Assembly: GCF_022968795.1 (NCBI RefSeq)
Contig: NZ_JALJRB010000011.1
Coordinates: 62,001 to 126,000, forward strand
Reading direction: 5' to 3'
Origin: Desulfatitalea alkaliphila
Lineage (GTDB): Bacteria > Desulfobacterota > Desulfobacteria > Desulfobacterales > Desulfosarcinaceae
DNA: 64,000 nt
Below are positions 61,222 through 64,000 of the stretch, piece by piece (position 1 is the first letter of the stretch; each line of letters starts with the position of its first letter). Below the pieces are notes generated by a model. The model saw only the letters and a list, made by a program, of their open reading frames with translations. It ran no database searches and was not told where the DNA came from. Position numbers and translations under genes: made by a program.

Positions 61222-62679
61222 ATGCAGAATATCGTACCGGATGAAGGGGACGCCCCGCAGGGAACGGCGGCATCAAAACCGACGGAACTGGACCGGATAT
61301 TTGCAGCCCAGCAGGCCGCCTTTGCCAACAATCCAATGCCCGGCGCGGCGCGGCGCATCGCGCACCTGAAGCGCCTCAAGCATGTATTGCTCCGCAACCA
61401 GGAACGCATCATCGCCGCGATCGATGGCGACTTCGGCTGCCGGTCAAGGGACGAGACCCTCCTGGCCGAGATGCTACCCAGCGTGGAAGGCATCCACTTT
61501 GCGACAAAACGGGTCAAAAAATGGATGCGACCGGCGCGCCGCCGGGTCGGCCTCCTTTTTCAGCCGGCAAAGGCCCGGGTGATCTATCAGCCCAAGGGGG
61601 TGGTGGGTGTCATCGTACCATGGAACTATCCGCTCTACCTGGGCATCGGCCCTTTGGTCGGCGCACTGGCCGCCGGCAACCGGGTCATGATCAAGATGAG
61701 CCGCAACACACCGCAAACCGGGCGCCTGTTGCAGGCCATGATCCAAGAGGCCTTCGCGGAAGACCATGTCGCGGTCATGACCGGCGAAGAGGGGTCGGGC
61801 GCCGCCTTCGCCCGGAAACCCTGGGACCACTTGATTTTCACCGGGTCCACCCATGTCGGCCGGCAGGTGATGGCCGCCGCCGCCGCCAATCTGACCCCGG
61901 TCACACTGGAACTGGGGGGCAAATCCCCCGCCATCATCGGTCCCCGGGCGCCGATGGCCCATGCCGCCGAACGCATCGCCTTCGGAAAGTTGCTCAATGC
62001 GGGCCAAACCTGCGTTGCGCCGGATTACGTGTTGTGCCCCCGTGGGCGCATGGAGGATTTCGAGGCCGCCTTCCGTGAAAGTGTCGCCGCGATGTATCCC
62101 GCCTTGGCCGACAATCCGCAGTACACCAGCATCATCAATGCCAAGGAACATGATCGACTGGGGGCATTGTGCGCCGATGCCGAGGCCAAGGGCGCCCGCC
62201 TGGTGACGGTCAACCCGTCCCGGGAACTGTTCGACGGCGGCCGCAAACGCCCCGTGTGCCTGGCATTGAACGTCAGCGACGCGATGGAGTTGATGCAGGA
62301 GGAGATTTTCGGCCCCCTTTTGCCGGTGGTCCCCTACGACGATCTGCCGGATGCCGTGGCCTACGTGAATCGAGGCCCCCGCCCCTTGGCCCTTTACTTT
62401 TTCGATGAACATCGGGCCAACATCGATTACGTCCTCACCCGCACCCACTCCGGCGGCGTTCTGGTCAACGACACGCTGATGCATGTGGCCCAGGACGATC
62501 TGCCCTTCGGCGGCATCGGCGCTTCCGGCATGGGGGAATATCACGGCCGGGAAGGGTTTTTGACCTTCAGCAAGGCCAAAGGGGTCATGATCCGGCCCTG
62601 GTTCAACAGCGCCCGGTTCGTCAATCCGCCCTATGGAAGATGGATTCACAAGCTGGTCTACAAACTCTTTCTCAGGTGA
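61222..62679 (+). CDS. Aldehyde dehydrogenase, coniferyl-aldehyde type
   Basis: 485 residues from the ATG at 61222 (AAGGA seven bases ahead). It oxidises an aldehyde to the acid with NAD(P)+. The N-terminus (AAQQAAFANNPMPGAARR, GDFGCRSRDETLLAEM) is typical of the coniferyl aldehyde dehydrogenase branch. Further motifs are VVGVIVPWNYPLYL, FTGSTHVGRQVM, VTLELGGKSPAI with the catalytic glutamate, and NAGQTCVAPDYVL with the catalytic cysteine. Members accept aromatic or medium-chain aldehydes. Confidence 0.92.
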   Translation: MQNIVPDEGDAPQGTAASKPTELDRIFAAQQAAFANNPMPGAARRIAHLKRLKHVLLRNQERIIAAIDGDFGCRSRDETLLAEMLPSVEGIHFATKRVKKWMRPARRRVGLLFQPAKARVIYQPKGVVGVIVPWNYPLYLGIGPLVGALAAGNRVMIKMSRNTPQTGRLLQAMIQEAFAEDHVAVMTGEEGSGAAFARKPWDHLIFTGSTHVGRQVMAAAAANLTPVTLELGGKSPAIIGPRAPMAHAAERIAFGKLLNAGQTCVAPDYVLCPRGRMEDFEAAFRESVAAMYPALADNPQYTSIINAKEHDRLGALCADAEAKGARLVTVNPSRELFDGGRKRPVCLALNVSDAMELMQEEIFGPLLPVVPYDDLPDAVAYVNRGPRPLALYFFDEHRANIDYVLTRTHSGGVLVNDTLMHVAQDDLPFGGIGASGMGEYHGREGFLTFSKAKGVMIRPWFNSARFVNPPYGRWIHKLVYKLFLR

Positions 62680-62716
62680 TGGGACAGGCACGGACCATCC
62701 GCCCGAAAACTACAAA

Positions 62717-62742
62717 GGCAGAGCCTCGATCGAGGCCCTGCC
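62717..62742. promoter_or_regulatory. Hairpin after aldehyde dehydrogenase gene
   Basis: GGCAG-A-GCCTC-GATC-GAGGC-C-CTGCC forms a near-perfect stem. On the minus strand it is followed by TTTGTAGTTTT, so it may serve as a weak terminator for the small minus-strand frames at 62817-63064. Confidence 0.45.
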
Positions 62743-62816
62743 CTATGTAAACAACCGATTGTGTGCGTTGTAATTTTTGCCTTGATTGGTGAAGCTCTGC
62801 CGTTCAATTGTCGTTT

Positions 62817-62909
62817 TTACAATTTACAGGTCGCCTTGGCCATCCTGTCGCTGATGCATCGGTTGATGAAGTAACCTATTGCCAATGTCGTGACCATGAT
62901 TCCGATCAT
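62817..62909 (-). CDS. Possible 30-residue membrane peptide
   Basis: Starting at ATG 62909 the frame reads MIGIMVTTLAIGYFINR and then a charged tail ending in CKL. It would be a single-pass hydrophobic micro-protein. AGGCAGGTG precedes the start. It lies 20 bases after the small gene at 62930-63064. Confidence 0.35.
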   Translation of the reverse strand: MIGIMVTTLAIGYFINRCISDRMAKATCKL

Positions 62910-62929
62910 AGGGCACCTGCCTTTCACTT

Positions 62930-63064
62930 TTAGCCGGCCACATCGATGCCGGGATCGCACCCCAGGTTCTTGTCGGGTTTTTCACACTCAAAGTTGGCTT
63001 CGCGCGTGTCGGCATGCCCCTCGTTCCGTTCGTCCGTGTAATCCTGCACATTGTTCTGAGCCAT
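62930..63064 (-). CDS. Small hydrophilic protein, unrecognised
   Basis: 44 residues from ATG 63064, preceded by GAGAGGTGAT. It is acidic and polar (MAQNNVQDYTDERNEGHA, then CEKPDKNLGCDPG) with two cysteines. No family recognised. The frame extends upstream to 63148 without a ribosome site. Confidence 0.4.
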   Translation of the reverse strand: MAQNNVQDYTDERNEGHADTREANFECEKPDKNLGCDPGIDVAG

Positions 63065-63217
63065 GATATCACCTCTCGTTTTGTTTGATCTTTGTTTGAT
63101 TTTTGGTTGTCGTTCTTTCGTTCTGTTTTCGTCCTGCATTTGAAGCAAAAGATGAGGCGCCCGGCAGGAATTGCAATGGGAACCGGTTGGTGGCGGAATG
63201 AGGGGGTGAAACTATCC

Positions 63218-63278
63218 ATTGGGGATTGGGGGGTTGAGGGTTGTGGATTGCTGGTTGGGGGTTGGGGGTTGGGTTGAG
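63218..63278. repeat. G-rich degenerate heptamer tract
   Basis: About eight seven-base units of the type NTTGNGG, ending in three GTTGGGG/GTTGGGT units. Strong strand bias (G-rich on plus). The 1.1-kb stretch 62680-63794 otherwise holds the small frames, palindrome, hexamers and promoter listed separately. Confidence 0.75.
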
Positions 63279-63353
63279 AATAGCGCGACGGCAAACGCGA
63301 ATGGTGCCAGGGCGTGGGTTGGATTGGGTGGAATGGTGCGTTGAGCCACCGCC

Positions 63354-63546
63354 GGCGGGTGGGGCGCGGGGGAGCGCTGGGTGCTGCGCGTTTTGGCGCC
63401 AAGGGGCCGTAATGGGGTGGGCTCCGGGCGGCCCGCAAACGCGCTGCGCTCAGACAGTGCGGGCCGGACGCCCTGCGCCCACCCCATAACGGCCCCTATG
63501 CGCCTGCACGCATTGCAGCACCCAGCGCTCCCCCGCCCCACCCGCC
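63354..63546. repeat. 193-bp near-perfect long palindrome
   Basis: The arms 63354-63422 and 63477-63546 are almost complete reverse complements, for example GGCGGGTGGGGCGCGGG against CCCCGCCCCACCCGCC and AGCGCTGGGTGCTGC against GCAGCACCCAGCGCT. Pairing continues inward (GGGCGGCCCGCA with TGCGGGCCGGACGCCC), leaving a small apex near 63440-63456. The main mismatched stretch is an internal bubble near 63388-63401. Confidence 0.85.
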
Positions 63547-63570
63547 TCCGAAAAAGAACAAATCTCATCG

Positions 63571-63588
63571 AAATCGGAATCGGAATCG
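63571..63588. repeat. Short hexamer tandem (AAATCG/GAATCG)
   Basis: Three consecutive units AAATCG, GAATCG, GAATCG, after a CATCG at 63566-63570; same unit type as 61064-61105. Confidence 0.65.
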
Positions 63589-63717
63589 ATTGCCCAGAAT
63601 TCATGGACGATGGTGCAGCTGTTCTCTTATCGCCCCGATTTCGCTCCTTCAACCCTGCCAACCCGACAAACACCTTAAACCCGACTCGCGATGGCATTGT
63701 CCATTCGTAAAAGCGTT

Positions 63718-63747
63718 TTGACATCAAGGACAAAGCTCCTTTATGAT
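63718..63747 (+). promoter_or_regulatory. Sigma70-like promoter for lipoprotein gene
   Basis: TTGACA (63718-63723), an 18-base spacer and TATGAT (63742-63747). Both boxes are near consensus. Confidence 0.65.
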
Positions 63748-63794
63748 GGGCCATTATCGAACGAAGCGCTCATAGGAGCATGAATGGAGGAAAC

Positions 63795-64000
63795 TTGAAA
63801 TACTTCAGATTTTGCATGTTGATTTTTGTGGTAACTTTTATGGTCTCTTTTACCGCCTGCCGGACAACGGAACCAGTGGCCCCCAAAGGTGCCGAAACAC
63901 CCATTCAACAGGGGCAAAGCCCTAAACCAGGAGGAAGTGACGCCATGACCGCTCCGCCCCACACAGAAATGGACTTGGGCGCCAACGGTATTCCCGTCCG
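63795..64000 (+). CDS. Lipoprotein, N-terminal part (cut by window edge)
   Basis: The frame starts with a signal peptide (KYFRFCMLIFVVTFMVSF) and a lipobox-like TAC cysteine, then a Pro/Gln/Gly-rich linker. I favour a TTG start at 63795, four bases after GGAGG; an ATG at 63780 in the same frame has its AGGAG only one base away. The mature domain lies beyond the window, so its function cannot be read. Confidence 0.6.
   Translation, partial: MKYFRFCMLIFVVTFMVSFTACRTTEPVAPKGAETPIQQGQSPKPGGSDAMTAPPHTEMDLGANGIPV

Noticed and set aside
63354-63546. Integron attC site
   Set aside because: No GTTRRRY/RYYYAAC core pair was found at the ends of the palindrome and no integrase or cassette series is present.

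Overview
The window looks like chromosome of a high-GC Desulfobacterota (a sulfate-reducer-type deltaproteobacterium, perhaps near Desulfosarcinaceae). This rests on the combination of an Rnf complex with a multiheme cytochrome c, a TRAP transporter, an ADP-forming acyl-CoA ligase, a DUF2760/Hsp70/Hsp70 cluster, GldAFG-type ABC genes and a sodium:solute symporter with a DUF4212 partner. The assignment is inferred from gene content only. No rRNA, tRNA or CRISPR was seen.

Layout: (1) 1-11,527, minus strand: a probable operon from a good sigma70-like promoter, 2-oxoglutarate dehydrogenase E1 (sucA), E2 (sucB), E3 (lpd), an ADP-forming acyl-CoA ligase alpha subunit, an SDR oxidoreductase, a second alpha subunit, one beta subunit and an SLC13 permease cut by the window edge. 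Several gaps in this operon hold copies of a 36-nt heptamer-built repeat. Two perfect inverted copies bound a 311-bp insert between sucA and sucB. (2) 11.6-24.9 kb: HD hydrolase, hybrid histidine kinase, TVP38 membrane protein, DUF2760 with two Hsp70-like proteins, a cobalamin-type radical SAM protein, a degenerate NtrC-like protein, a low-molecular-weight tyrosine phosphatase and a zinc-ribbon protein. (3) 25-30.2 kb: GldA/GldF/GldG-like ABC system with a DUF4340 protein. (4) 30.3-35.1 kb: gcvH-gcvPA-gcvPB-lipB-lipA. (5) 35.1-44.3 kb: cNMP/CBS/nucleotidyltransferase protein, HD-GYP protein, and an acyl-CoA synthetase, DUF4212 and symporter unit that looks like short-chain acid uptake and activation, then a hotdog thioesterase. 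(6) 44.4-51.4 kb: pentaheme cytochrome c plus rnfCDGEA and an rnfB fused to a GltD-like NAD(P)H oxidoreductase, ended by a clear terminator. (7) 51.4-62.7 kb: TRAP transporter, IclR regulator, metallo-beta-lactamase-fold hydrolase, MFS transporter, ABM-fold protein, Rossmann protein, O-methyltransferase, small helical protein and a coniferyl-type aldehyde dehydrogenase. (8) 62.7-64 kb: a gene-poor stretch with a G-rich heptamer tract and a 193-bp palindrome, then the start of a lipoprotein gene.

Working together: lipoate made by LipB/LipA would serve both SucB and GcvH. Succinyl-CoA from the oxoglutarate dehydrogenase complex could be cashed in for ATP by the ADP-forming ligases of the same operon. 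Rnf would couple ferredoxin, NAD(P)H and cytochrome pools to the membrane potential that drives the TRAP and symporter uptake systems.
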